A stretch of 64,000 nucleotides of DNA from Paenibacillus roseus (GCF_016424485.1 NZ_JAELUP010000065.1:85227-149226), one strand, 5' to 3'; counted from the stretch's first letter, positions 34,564 through 40,964 are shown. Numbers and translations are program-made. Notes: a model not told the origin generated them from the letters alone.

Positions 34564-34755
34564 CTACCGCGCAGCCCACTTCTTACTTTTGCTTACGGGT
34601 CTGTGGGTGATTTCCTCAACCTCCCTTTCGAAAATGGGAAGCTTTTTCCCATCAGGAAGCCGAATCTTCAAAAAACTTCTCGCAAGCCCCCACAGCTCTA
34701 TGACCTCTCCAGTCTCACCGGAAGCTGTGCGCACGGTATCGCCTTTGAGGACAAT
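34564..34755 (-). CDS. Small strand-rich protein with apparent non-canonical start
   Basis: The frame (IVLKGDTVRTASGETGEVIE, later REVEEITHRPVSKSKKW) looks like a short SH3-type protein. It contains no upstream ATG, GTG or TTG before an in-frame stop. AAAGGAGGG precedes ATT-GGC-ATA-ATT, so initiation at ATT (34753-34755) or ATA (34756-34758) is suggested. The first canonical start is GTG at 34734, which would remove the first strand. Function unknown. Confidence 0.5.
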   Translation of the reverse strand: MVLKGDTVRTASGETGEVIELWGLARSFLKIRLPDGKKLPIFEREVEEITHRPVSKSKKWAAR

Positions 34756-34791
34756 TATGCCAATCCCTCCTTTACTGGATGCTTGTCCGCA

Positions 34792-34836
34792 TCTCGGGAT
34801 GACTGATCCAAGGGGGATAGATCAGTCATCCCGAGA
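34792..34836. other. 17-bp perfect inverted repeat
   Basis: TCTCGGGATGACTGATC and GATCAGTCATCCCGAGA flank an eleven-base loop, giving a very stable stem. No T-run follows on either strand. It lies in the leader of the small gene at 34564, between that gene and motif copy 3. An attenuator, mRNA end or protein site is possible. Confidence 0.6.
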
Positions 34837-34858
34837 CAAGGACAATGCCTTGTCATAA

Positions 34859-34872
34859 TCCCAAGCGTTTGG
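34859..34872. promoter_or_regulatory. Motif TCCCAAGCGTTTGG, copy 3
   Basis: This third copy lies four bases past the stop of the gene at 34877-35068, ahead of the hairpin at 34792. On the coding strand it reads CCAAACGCTTGGGA, then ATTATGA. Orientation relative to transcription is the same as in copies 1 and 2. Confidence 0.6.
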
Positions 34873-34876
34873 TGTT

Positions 34877-35068
34877 TTACACTCTTGGCGGCCAATTCCA
34901 TTGACCGGGTTCGTTACCTTGTCGGACATTCAGCACGTTAAATTGTTTGCCGAACTCATTCCAGACACTCAGATTAACTACCCCATCAAAAATGCCAACA
35001 ATCAAGGCAGCGTAGGTTTTTCCCTCTTCGTCAATATAGTGAACAATTCTTCCGATACTTGGATTCAT
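34877..35068 (-). CDS. Hypothetical phage protein
   Basis: 63 residues with GAGGTG eight bases before the ATG. The product (GRIVHYIDEEGKTYAALIVG, then NEPGQWNWPPRV) resembles small phage proteins of unknown function with a VHY-type beta barrel start. Confidence 0.6.
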   Translation of the reverse strand: MNPSIGRIVHYIDEEGKTYAALIVGIFDGVVNLSVWNEFGKQFNVLNVRQGNEPGQWNWPPRV

Positions 35069-35187
35069 TTTGAACGCACCTCATTATTAGATTTCATGGA
35101 CAAAGCCACGGCGGATACCCGCGACCGTCCCGGCCGTAGCCGGTAGGTTTCGGCCTGCTCCGCAGCAGGCCATCATCAGGCGGTTGT

Positions 35188-35352
35188 TCAAGGTTTAATT
35201 GGCTTGGGGTGCGATGAGATGATTCCATAGCCCGGATACCGATGCTCGAAATCCTCTCTAGCCTCTGCCTCTGTTGCGGCCACAATCTCAGCAAAGCCCG
35301 CTCCTCTCTCTGGATGCTGGAATCTGATGATATAGGCTCTATAGGTTGTCAT
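35188..35352 (-). CDS. 54-residue hypothetical protein
   Basis: ATG at 35352 with GGAGGAGGCGG upstream and TGA at 35188; it overlaps the upstream gene's stop by 14 bases. The product begins MTTYRAYIIRFQHPERGAGF and ends with a basic KPIKP tail. It has the composition of a real small protein, but no family is recognised. Confidence 0.55.
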   Translation of the reverse strand: MTTYRAYIIRFQHPERGAGFAEIVAATEAEAREDFEHRYPGYGIISSHPKPIKP

Positions 35353-35560
35353 GGGCCGCCTCCTCCACTAGGTATATTGCTGCCATTTGTTCGTATGTAG
35401 CAGCGTGAAACGCTTGGCGTGCTGCCATGAATCGATTCGCCTCAATCAGCAGCTTGCGCCTGTAATATTCGGAGGAGCTGTTTTCCGCTTTTTCTCGAAG
35501 AGCCTGCTCTGCCAGTAGCATTTGCTCTCCGTCCATTAACAGAGCGTGTTTACCCGTCAT
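35339..35560 (-). CDS. Hypothetical phage protein
   Basis: 73 residues, helical and charged (EQMLLAEQALREKAENSSSE, later AAIYLVEEAAHDNL). It is linked by short overlaps to both neighbours in the early operon. No recognised family. Confidence 0.55.
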   Translation of the reverse strand: MTGKHALLMDGEQMLLAEQALREKAENSSSEYYRRKLLIEANRFMAARQAFHAATYEQMAAIYLVEEAAHDNL

Positions 35561-35835
35561 GCCTGATCACCTTCCCAAACAAACTCTCCGTTAAGCACGG
35601 AATCAAGCACATTGTGTAAACCATGCAGTTTATCCTCTGGCCAGTCGAAGAATACGAGACTGGACGTATAAACCCTTACTAAAAGATTTTTCTCCATAAG
35701 TGATTCTTTGGTGTAAATCTGAACATTCACAGCATTTGCAATTGCTGTGAACTCGACCGAAGCGACGAACTCTGTCCGCTCCCCGATGTCTAAACACTTG
35801 TTTAGAATGGAAATACATTGTTTGCGCTTATCCAT
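35557..35835 (-). CDS. Hypothetical phage protein
   Basis: 92 residues. The start MDKRKQCISILNKCLDIGER is helical and the rest strand-rich (VNVQIYTKESLMEKNLLVRV). Overlaps of four and eight bases connect it to its neighbours. No function assigned. Confidence 0.55.
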   Translation of the reverse strand: MDKRKQCISILNKCLDIGERTEFVASVEFTAIANAVNVQIYTKESLMEKNLLVRVYTSSLVFFDWPEDKLHGLHNVLDSVLNGEFVWEGDQA

Positions 35836-36100
35836 TTTGCCGCCCCTCCTTGGCAGTAGTGCTGTTTTGTGCTATACTGAGCAAAATGTTTTTTAAATGA
35901 GTTCCGAGTGACACTCGCCCTGGCCGGCGGGTGTTTCTTGATTCTTGCCTTGAAAAAGCAATCAACATATTTAAGTATGCAATCATGTCCGCCTTTTTTG
36001 CTTGATTAATCCTTTCTGGATAACGATTCATCCATCTCAGGTTATGCATAGCAGCAGCCCCAGCAACTCGTGCCTGCCTTGCAAGTTCTTCTCGATTCAC
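35828..36100 (-). CDS. Hypothetical basic phage protein
   Basis: 90 residues (MNREELARQARVAGAAAMHN at the start). Arginine-rich and mostly helical, it may bind nucleic acid, but no family is recognised. AGGAGG lies upstream of the ATG. Confidence 0.55.
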   Translation of the reverse strand: MNREELARQARVAGAAAMHNLRWMNRYPERINQAKKADMIAYLNMLIAFSRQESRNTRRPGRVSLGTHLKNILLSIAQNSTTAKEGRQNG

Positions 36101-36104
36101 TTTT

Positions 36105-36350
36105 TCATCCTCCTAAAAATGGCATGATATTGGTTATGATGCTATGAATATCTACCCCGAACAGATAGGCTGCCAACACTTCCTGCGAATTGGTCAATTG
36201 GGACCATTTCCTCGCTGTTTCAACATCCCATTTCATGCCCGATTCCAGTCGGGCAACGGCGCTGCGCGAAATATACATTCGCTCTGCTATAGCCTCTTGC
36301 GTTAGCTTCGCCTTTTCGCGACAGGTTCGCATCAATTGCGCGAAACTCAT
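36105..36350 (-). CDS. XRE-family helix-turn-helix regulator (first leftward early gene)
   Basis: 81 residues from the ATG at 36350 (AGAGGAACAG upstream). The HTH is clear: MRTCREKAKLTQEAIAERMY, then ISRSAVARLESG. The C-terminal part (AAYLFGVDIHSIITNIM) is hydrophobic. It starts the long leftward early operon and is divergent from the XRE gene at 36463. Confidence 0.8.
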   Translation of the reverse strand: MSFAQLMRTCREKAKLTQEAIAERMYISRSAVARLESGMKWDVETARKWSQLTNSQEVLAAYLFGVDIHSIITNIMPFLGG

Positions 36351-36418
36351 ATCCACTGTTCCTCTACCCTCCTTTGAAGGGATTGCGCCCTTTCTTGTCG
36401 AATACTGGCAGTGTTCTC

Positions 36419-36445
36419 GTCGTATCAAGGCAGAACCCTCCGGGC
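36419..36445. repeat. 27-bp inverted repeat, left arm
   Basis: A 27-base sequence beginning GTCGTATCAAGGCAGAACCC is repeated perfectly in inverted orientation at 36692-36718, 246 bases away, enclosing the small XRE gene. This arm lies in the divergent promoter region, and its outer part supplies TTGATA on the minus strand, a possible -35 box for the early operon. Confidence 0.85.
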
Positions 36446-36462
36446 GGAAGGAGTGATGCTCT

Positions 36463-36681
36463 GTGTTTTTCTTCTTTTTTCACTGTGATTTTCCCCAGCG
36501 GCTAGCATCCGCTATGAAAGATCGAGGAATAGATGCGCGTTTACTTTCCGAAATAACCGGCGTTTCGCATTCCACTGTAGAACGCTGGCTAAACGGAACG
36601 TTTGAACCTAGGCAACGAAACTTGTTAAAAATCACAAATGCTCTTGATGTTTCTAACGATTATCTTTTAGGCAAAGCCTAA
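36463..36681 (+). CDS. Small XRE-family regulator enclosed by inverted repeats
   Basis: 72 residues from a GTG at 36463 with AAGGAG nine bases upstream. The HTH (RGIDARLLSEITGVSHSTVE) is followed by RWLNGTFEPRQRNLLKITNA and DVSNDYLLG, as in phage repressor-type proteins. It faces away from the neighbouring early operon and ends at a strong terminator. The whole gene and its ribosome site are inside a 27-bp inverted repeat, so its orientation might be switchable. Confidence 0.8.
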   Translation: MFFFFFHCDFPQRLASAMKDRGIDARLLSEITGVSHSTVERWLNGTFEPRQRNLLKITNALDVSNDYLLGKA

Positions 36682-36691
36682 TTTAAAACTG

Positions 36692-36718
36692 GCCCGGAGG
36701 GTTCTGCCTTGATACGAC
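36692..36718. repeat. 27-bp inverted repeat, right arm
   Basis: Perfect inverse of 36419-36445, starting eleven bases after the stop of the XRE gene. No flanking target duplication was seen. Confidence 0.85.
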
Positions 36719-36738
36719 TGCTGAGTAATCAACAGCTT

Positions 36739-36755
36739 TGTCCGAAAATCGGACA
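36739..36755. promoter_or_regulatory. Palindrome TGTCCGA-AAA-TCGGACA, possible operator
   Basis: Seven-base perfect arms around AAA, between the XRE gene and its terminator. The size and symmetry fit an HTH-dimer site; no regulator can be assigned. Confidence 0.4.
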
Positions 36756-36802
36756 GACAACTTATAACTGATAAGCTATAATTTGGCTATACCGTTCCCC
36801 AT

Positions 36803-36839
36803 AGCCGCCGCTCACTACATTTGAACGGCGGCTTTTTTA
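36803..36839 (+). terminator. Rho-independent terminator of the small XRE gene
   Basis: AGCCGCCG pairs with CGGCGGCT across a fifteen-base loop, followed by a run of T on the plus strand. Confidence 0.85.
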
Positions 36840-37022
36840 TCCAAGTTGCAATTTCTGCTGCTTCGCGATCCAAGCACGCTGTGCAGTCCGGCAGACGTTT
36901 TTCCAAATCTCTTCATTCTGCTCCGGCGTGTTTTCGCGATATGCGTCATCGCAAAACTTAATTGTTGTATTCCCGATTTCAATGGTCTTAACTACGTTTC
37001 CAGGCTGCACTGTCTTTTGCAT
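36837..37022 (-). CDS. Small hypothetical protein beside the cro-like gene
   Basis: 61 residues from the ATG at 37022 (AGGGGGGATG upstream). A TTG at 37070 with GGAGGTG upstream would add 16 residues. The product (VVKTIEIGNTTIKFCDDAYR) resembles short proteins found next to cro in Bacillus phages. Function unknown. Confidence 0.55.
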   Translation of the reverse strand: MQKTVQPGNVVKTIEIGNTTIKFCDDAYRENTPEQNEEIWKNVCRTAQRAWIAKQQKLQLG

Positions 37023-37148
37023 TGAAACATCCCCCCTATCGGAGAGTTTATGCGCGGTCTGCTTGGACAAATGAAGCACCTCCAATACTTTTGAGGATGT
37101 GATTTTGTGGTAACAATAGATATTAGGAAGATTGCTGAACAACTTGGA

Positions 37149-37382
37149 TTACTTAACAGCAACCAAATTAAGCATTTCGCTTACTTTTTGAGAAAAAGAA
37201 AAACTAACTTCTAATTCTAATGAGTTAGCTATTGCAGATACATCTTCCATGTAAACCCTCCGCCTACCTTTTACAATATCAACATACCAGGCAGTAGTTT
37301 TGCCACAGTGACTAGCAACATGTGTTTTGGTTATTCCTTTTCTCTTTCGAATTTCTTCGAGTTTCAAAATGACTTCATTCAT
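37149..37382 (-). CDS. Cro-like XRE regulator
   Basis: 77 residues from the ATG at 37382 (GAGAGGTGAG upstream). The HTH (IRKRKGITKTHVASHCGKTT, then AWYVDIVKGRRRV) is clear. It is divergent from the repressor gene at 37539, the CI/Cro layout, with palindromic operators in the gap. One further operator copy (37169-37183) lies inside its own 3' end. Confidence 0.82.
   Translation of the reverse strand: MNEVILKLEEIRKRKGITKTHVASHCGKTTAWYVDIVKGRRRVYMEDVSAIANSLELEVSFSFSQKVSEMLNLVAVK
37169..37183. promoter_or_regulatory. Operator-like copy TAAGCATTTCGCTTA
   Basis: One mismatch from the TAAGCGTTTCGCTTA operator at 37399, but located inside the 3' end of the Cro-like gene, more than 200 bases from it. 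Confidence 0.5.
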
Positions 37383-37398
37383 TTTCTCACCTCTCAAC

Positions 37399-37413
37399 TA
37401 AGCGTTTCGCTTA
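37399..37413. promoter_or_regulatory. Repressor operator O1 (TAAGCGTTTCGCTTA)
   Basis: Perfect six-base arms TAAGCG/CGCTTA around TTT, in the divergent gap between the Cro-like and repressor genes, sixteen bases from the Cro-like ATG. Confidence 0.75.
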
Positions 37414-37434
37414 CCTTATGAGATGAATATACAT

Positions 37435-37449
37435 TAAGCGAAACGCTTA
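37435..37449. promoter_or_regulatory. Repressor operator O2 (TAAGCGAAACGCTTA)
   Basis: Same arms as O1 with AAA at the centre; the spacing O1-O2 is 36 bases centre to centre. Half-sites CGCTTA (37472) and TGCTTA (37492) follow toward the repressor gene, perhaps weaker sites. Confidence 0.75.
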
Positions 37450-37538
37450 GTCAATATTTATTTTAGCTTATCGCTTAATTTATTATTCGATATGCTTAAT
37501 TTTGATATACTGAATTATTAGAAAGGAGGAAGGTGTTA

Positions 37539-37916
37539 ATGGTTAGTTTAGGAGCAAGACTAAAAAAAGCCCGTGAACAAAAACGCCTTACTCAAATGGA
37601 AGTTGCTCAAAATCTTGGGATTTCCAACGGAACTCTATCAGGATATGAAAGAAACTATCGTGACCCCGATACAAATACATTAGCTAGATTGGCAACGCTA
37701 TACGGTGTAAGCGTGGATTGGTTAGCAGGGGCAAAAACAGAAAAAAAGGATCTTTCTAACGAAGAAATGATCCTCTCTTTGCTTGATGAAGCTGGAGAGC
37801 CTAACAGTTCTGAGAGAAGAGGATTTACTGCGCGTTTTCTCAAAGAATTTGACAAGTTACCGGACGATGTTCAACAGAACTTGTACGATCTAGTCAAGAG
37901 TATGCCTAAAAAGTAA
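37539..37916 (+). CDS. Prophage repressor (CI-like, XRE family)
   Basis: 125 residues from the ATG at 37539, with AAAGGAGG nine bases upstream. The HTH (LKKAREQKRLTQMEVAQNLG, then ISNGTLSGYERNYRDPD) is at residues of about 7-45. The C-terminal part is short and helical, without the peptidase domain of LexA-type self-cleaving repressors. Relief by DNA damage would therefore need another protein. It reads toward the integrase. Confidence 0.82.
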   Translation: MVSLGARLKKAREQKRLTQMEVAQNLGISNGTLSGYERNYRDPDTNTLARLATLYGVSVDWLAGAKTEKKDLSNEEMILSLLDEAGEPNSSERRGFTARFLKEFDKLPDDVQQNLYDLVKSMPKK

Positions 37917-38024
37917 ATTAACTAATTCCTCAGAATTATTTAAAATCTCTCCAAGTAATCGCAGGGATGATTCATTTATTATTTGTTCAATCTCAATTAT
38001 TTCTTCTTTCTTCAATAGCAGCAC
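37890..38024 (-). CDS. Possible 44-residue protein antisense to the repressor end
   Basis: A frame from GTG at 38024 to TAG at 37890 encodes a helical, charged peptide (LLKKEEIIEIEQIINESSLR). AAAGGCGG is only two bases before the GTG; an internal TTG at 38015 is better spaced. It converges on the repressor gene and overlaps its last codons. Composition favours coding but evidence is thin. Confidence 0.3.
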   Translation of the reverse strand: MLLLKKEEIIEIEQIINESSLRLLGEILNNSEELVNLLFRHTLD

Positions 38025-38082
38025 ACCCGCCTTTATGTGATTTTTGCAAGATAGCATGGCAGTAGGGACATCTTTCCATAGA

Positions 38083-38107
38083 TATAATTATTTTAGAACA
38101 AATGTTC
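38083..38107 (+). promoter_or_regulatory. Promoter -10 (TATAAT) with LexA-type SOS box
   Basis: TATAAT at 38083-38088 is followed by GAACAAATGTTC at 38096-38107, which fits the Gram-positive LexA consensus GAAC-N4-GTTC exactly. A box just downstream of the -10 is a classical repressing position. No convincing -35 is seen. The target is the small HTH gene at 38144. Confidence 0.65.
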
Positions 38108-38143
38108 GTGTCCCGCAAGAGAACACTTTAAAGGAGAGTAACG

Positions 38144-38362
38144 ATGCGGTATGAGCCGGATCGTTGTCGCCTCCATCAACTCTACAAAGAAACTGGTATA
38201 TCTCAAAGAGACCTCCATATACTTACAGGATTATCAGAGAGTCAGTTGTCTGATTACGCACATAATCGCAAAATAATGGGACTAGGAATAGCTTATACAA
38301 TTTCCAGAGCTTTGAGATTGCCTAATATAGACCCTATCTATACATGGCGTAGAGTAGATTGA
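38144..38362 (+). CDS. Small HTH protein, predicted SOS-induced; possible anti-repressor
   Basis: 72 residues, with AAAGGAG upstream of the ATG. The HTH (KETGISQRDLHILTGLSESQ, then LSDYAHNRKI) belongs to the XRE type. The LexA-type box in its promoter suggests expression after DNA damage. By analogy with Tum of phage 186, which is LexA-controlled, it may relieve repression by the peptidase-less CI-like protein. That function is inferred from position and promoter only. Confidence 0.75.
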   Translation: MRYEPDRCRLHQLYKETGISQRDLHILTGLSESQLSDYAHNRKIMGLGIAYTISRALRLPNIDPIYTWRRVD

Positions 38363-38393
38363 GACGCGGAGGAATTTTTCCTCCCGATCCGGT

Positions 38394-38422
38394 AAAAACT
38401 TCTACTGCGGTAGAAGTTTTTA
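38394..38422. terminator. Bidirectional terminator
   Basis: AAAAACTTCTAC pairs with GTAGAAGTTTTT across TGCG; a T-run follows on the plus strand and one also on the minus strand. It serves the small HTH gene and probably the convergent LytTR gene. A shorter hairpin GGAGGAA/TTCCTCC lies just before it at about 38368-38384. Confidence 0.85.
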
Positions 38423-38538
38423 ATGTTCCACATCGTGTAACCTTTTACTATATTATATATGCATTTGATAGATAAATCTGTCGAACCATGTCGTAAGAAC
38501 TATGCAACTTAGGGGGGTTCAAATGCACACTTTCCTTA

Positions 38539-38874
38539 TTAATAAAGGCTTCTCGGAGATACGACAACTTCGGAATTATCGACAAATTTCACGATTCGGC
38601 CTTTTCTTGTGTTTCGAGTGTTAATTACTCTATTCGTGTTGACTATCGTTGACTTATCATATAGTTCAAATCCATGCGGCCTATAAGCTATACTAATGTC
38701 CCTCAACGTAATGAGCGGCGCAAAATCTCCATAGGATGTATGGTAAACTGGAATCGCATCCGACCATTTTTTAGGACGGTACAGGGTTATGTAATTCACT
38801 TCTTTCAATTTAACAACTTCATAGTCTGTCTCGTCCCACGAACGGTCCGATATCTTGATAGCTAAAAATTGCAA
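38539..38874 (-). CDS. LytTR-domain DNA-binding protein
   Basis: 111 residues. The pattern LKEVNYITLYRPKKWSDAIP, then FELYDKSTIVNTNRVINTRN and RKGRIVKFVDNSEVVVSPRS, matches the LytTR fold (a HRSFIVNLD-like segment). No receiver domain is present. It lies between the SOS-type gene and the integrase on the opposite strand, so it may control the lysogeny or integration genes. Confidence 0.7.
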   Translation of the reverse strand: MQFLAIKISDRSWDETDYEVVKLKEVNYITLYRPKKWSDAIPVYHTSYGDFAPLITLRDISIAYRPHGFELYDKSTIVNTNRVINTRNTRKGRIVKFVDNSEVVVSPRSLY

Positions 38875-38966
38875 ATCCTCACCTGCTCTCTCATGATGTC
38901 ATAGATATTTTGGTTGATTATGGAGCAGTTGTCATTGCATAAATAATTACAATTGGAGGCTGGCTA

Positions 38967-40541
38967 ATGGCATACACACTACCACCAGGAGACTACTGCG
39001 CTTACCTTCGCAAATCTCGCAAAGACATAGAAGCGGAAAAAAGTGGTGATGAAGATACATACGCACGCCATGAGCGTATCCTGATTGATCTTGCCAAACG
39101 GTACGGAATTACTATTAAAAAGATTTATCGTGAGCAGCCGATCAGCGGCGAGAAAATAAAAGCCCGCCCTGAAATGCAAGAATTGCTTTCAGATGTAGAG
39201 GACAATGAGTGGAAAGGGGTTTTGGTGGTTGAAGTTGAGCGACTTGCCCGAGGCGATACAATGGATCAAGGGATCGTAGCCCAAACATTTAAATTTTCTG
39301 ACACACTAATCGTTACGCCTATGCGGGTCTATGATCCAAATAATTCAGACGATGAGGAATATTTTGAATTCGGTCTTTTTATGTCGCGCCGGGAGTTTAA
39401 GGTAACCACCCGCCGACTACAAAACGGCCGAAAGGGAGCGGCTGAGGAAGGGAGATATCCCGGTAACATTGCTCCTTATGGTTATGATAGATACAAACTT
39501 CCGAGCAAGGGATTTTCCTTGAAGCCAAATCCTCAAGAGGCACCGATAGTGCAGTTGATATTTGCGCTATACACTCACCCGGACCCAGAACAGCGCATGG
39601 GTACCTCAAGAATTTCCAGGCATCTCAATGAAGTGCTGCAGATACCTACAAGGACAAACAGCATGTGGATAGTCGCTACGGTTAACGGGATACTACGTAA
39701 TCCTACTTATGCAGGTTTTGTGCGCTGGAATAGCAGACCATCTGTTAAACGTAGAGATGGAATAAGCAGGCCGCGCAGAGCACGGAAAGATTGGAATGAA
39801 TATAAGGGCCTGCATGATCCATTAATTAGTATCGAGACATATGAATTGGCTTTACAACTACTGGCTCAAAACGGTCACACTCCTGCTCCAACAGGGAAAA
39901 TAAGCAACCCATTTGCTGGTCTAATCCGCTGTGGTTATTGTGGGGGGGCCATCGTCAAAAAACCGGATAAGAAAACACATGATTTTGTCCTGTGCATCAA
40001 ACCGGGATGCAGGAATGTTTCTTCTTACTATCATCTCGTTGAAGATCGTGTATTACAGGGGTTGGCTCAATGGCTGGAGGCGTATAAGGCAAGTTGGGAC
40101 AATGATATGTTTACTGGTAGCAATGACCAACTGAAATTGCAAGCTTTGCAGGAATCATTAAAAAATGCAGAGAAGAAAAGGAACGAAATTGCAGGGCAGC
40201 AAAACGAATTGCATGACTTGCTGGAAAAAAAGATTTACACTGTTGAAATGTTTTTATCCCGGTCTGCTACACTTGCTGACCGGCTCTCAGATATTGAAGA
40301 AGCGATTAAGAGGACTAACGCGGAGATTGAACTAGAAGGGAAGAGACAGGAAGCGAGAGTCGAAATCATTCCCCAGGTTGAGCATGTTTTGAGTATTTAT
40401 AAAGAACTTGATGATCCGGCCCAGAAACAAGCACTTATGAGGTCTGTGTTGAGCAGGATTGTGTACAGAAAGGCCAGCGGCGGGCGCTGGAGCGGAAAAG
40501 AAGACAAATTCGAACTTGAACTCACACCTCTAATCCCTTGA
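38967..40541 (+). CDS. Large serine recombinase (prophage integrase)
   Basis: 524 residues. The resolvase domain occupies residues 10-155 with the nucleophile serine 17 in YLRKSRKD; a recombinase domain follows (PYGYDRYKL region to about 300); a zinc ribbon has RCGYCGG and a later C-x3-C pair at about 321-350; and a coiled coil spans about 385-465. These are all the parts of phiC31/TP901-type integrases. TTGGAGG precedes the ATG. It ends 40 bases before the interrupted cotJC gene, so the junction there is attR. Excision would also need a directionality factor. Confidence 0.95.
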   Translation: MAYTLPPGDYCAYLRKSRKDIEAEKSGDEDTYARHERILIDLAKRYGITIKKIYREQPISGEKIKARPEMQELLSDVEDNEWKGVLVVEVERLARGDTMDQGIVAQTFKFSDTLIVTPMRVYDPNNSDDEEYFEFGLFMSRREFKVTTRRLQNGRKGAAEEGRYPGNIAPYGYDRYKLPSKGFSLKPNPQEAPIVQLIFALYTHPDPEQRMGTSRISRHLNEVLQIPTRTNSMWIVATVNGILRNPTYAGFVRWNSRPSVKRRDGISRPRRARKDWNEYKGLHDPLISIETYELALQLLAQNGHTPAPTGKISNPFAGLIRCGYCGGAIVKKPDKKTHDFVLCIKPGCRNVSSYYHLVEDRVLQGLAQWLEAYKASWDNDMFTGSNDQLKLQALQESLKNAEKKRNEIAGQQNELHDLLEKKIYTVEMFLSRSATLADRLSDIEEAIKRTNAEIELEGKRQEARVEIIPQVEHVLSIYKELDDPAQKQALMRSVLSRIVYRKASGGRWSGKEDKFELELTPLIP

Positions 40542-40558
40542 TTTATAAGGGTTTTTCA
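40534..40558 (+). terminator. Weak terminator-like hairpin at the integrase end
   Basis: CCCTT pairs with AAGGG across GATTTAT and is followed by five T, overlapping the integrase stop codon. The stem is short. Confidence 0.4.
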
Positions 40559-40559
40559 T

Positions 40560-40600
40560 CACAGATAAGTATAGTGCGCAAAGGAGTTCGCCCATTTGGA
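40560..40600. other. Predicted attR junction of the prophage in cotJC
   Basis: The cotJC reading frame can be followed back in frame from 40964 to about position 40581-40584 (residues E-F-A-H-L-E-M), where homology stops and phage-type sequence begins. The crossover must lie at or just left of GGAGTTCGCC. The core dinucleotide cannot be fixed without attL, which is outside the window. Confidence 0.7.
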
Positions 40601-40964
40601 AATGATTGCCACCATGGTCTACAAGCTGACGAAGGACGCTACGCCGCAGCAGCTTGAGGAAGCAGGGCTGGGGGCGCATTTCGCCAATCATGACGGGGCG
40701 CTGTTCTACGAGAATGCGGCGGGCGTGCCTTGGACCGCATCCTATATTGCTGCCAAGGGCGATCCGCTGGCCGATCTGTACGAGGATATTGCCGCAGAGG
40801 AAAAGGCCCGCGCCACTTACCAGTGGCTGATCGATATGACCGATGACGTCGATCTGCAAGACGGCTTGAAATTTCTGCGCGAACGGGAAATTATCCACGC
40901 GCTCAGGTTCCGGGAAGCGGTGGAAATTATTAAGGAAAAACGTGAGGAAAAAACGTATTATTAG
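40584..40964 (+). pseudogene. cotJC: cotJC (spore-coat manganese catalase), 3' part interrupted by the prophage
   Basis: The frame encodes the C-terminal two thirds of CotJC: EFAHLEMIATMVYKLTKDAT, LYEDIAAEEKARATYQWL and REREIIHALRFREAVEIIKE, with a complete C-terminus. CotJC is about 189 residues; roughly the first 65 are missing, including N-terminal metal ligands. The phage entered just before the E-x2-H metal ligand motif. A TTG at 40596 with AAAGGAG nine bases upstream could give a truncated product. Excision by the adjacent serine integrase would restore the gene if the 5' part lies at attL. Confidence 0.9.
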
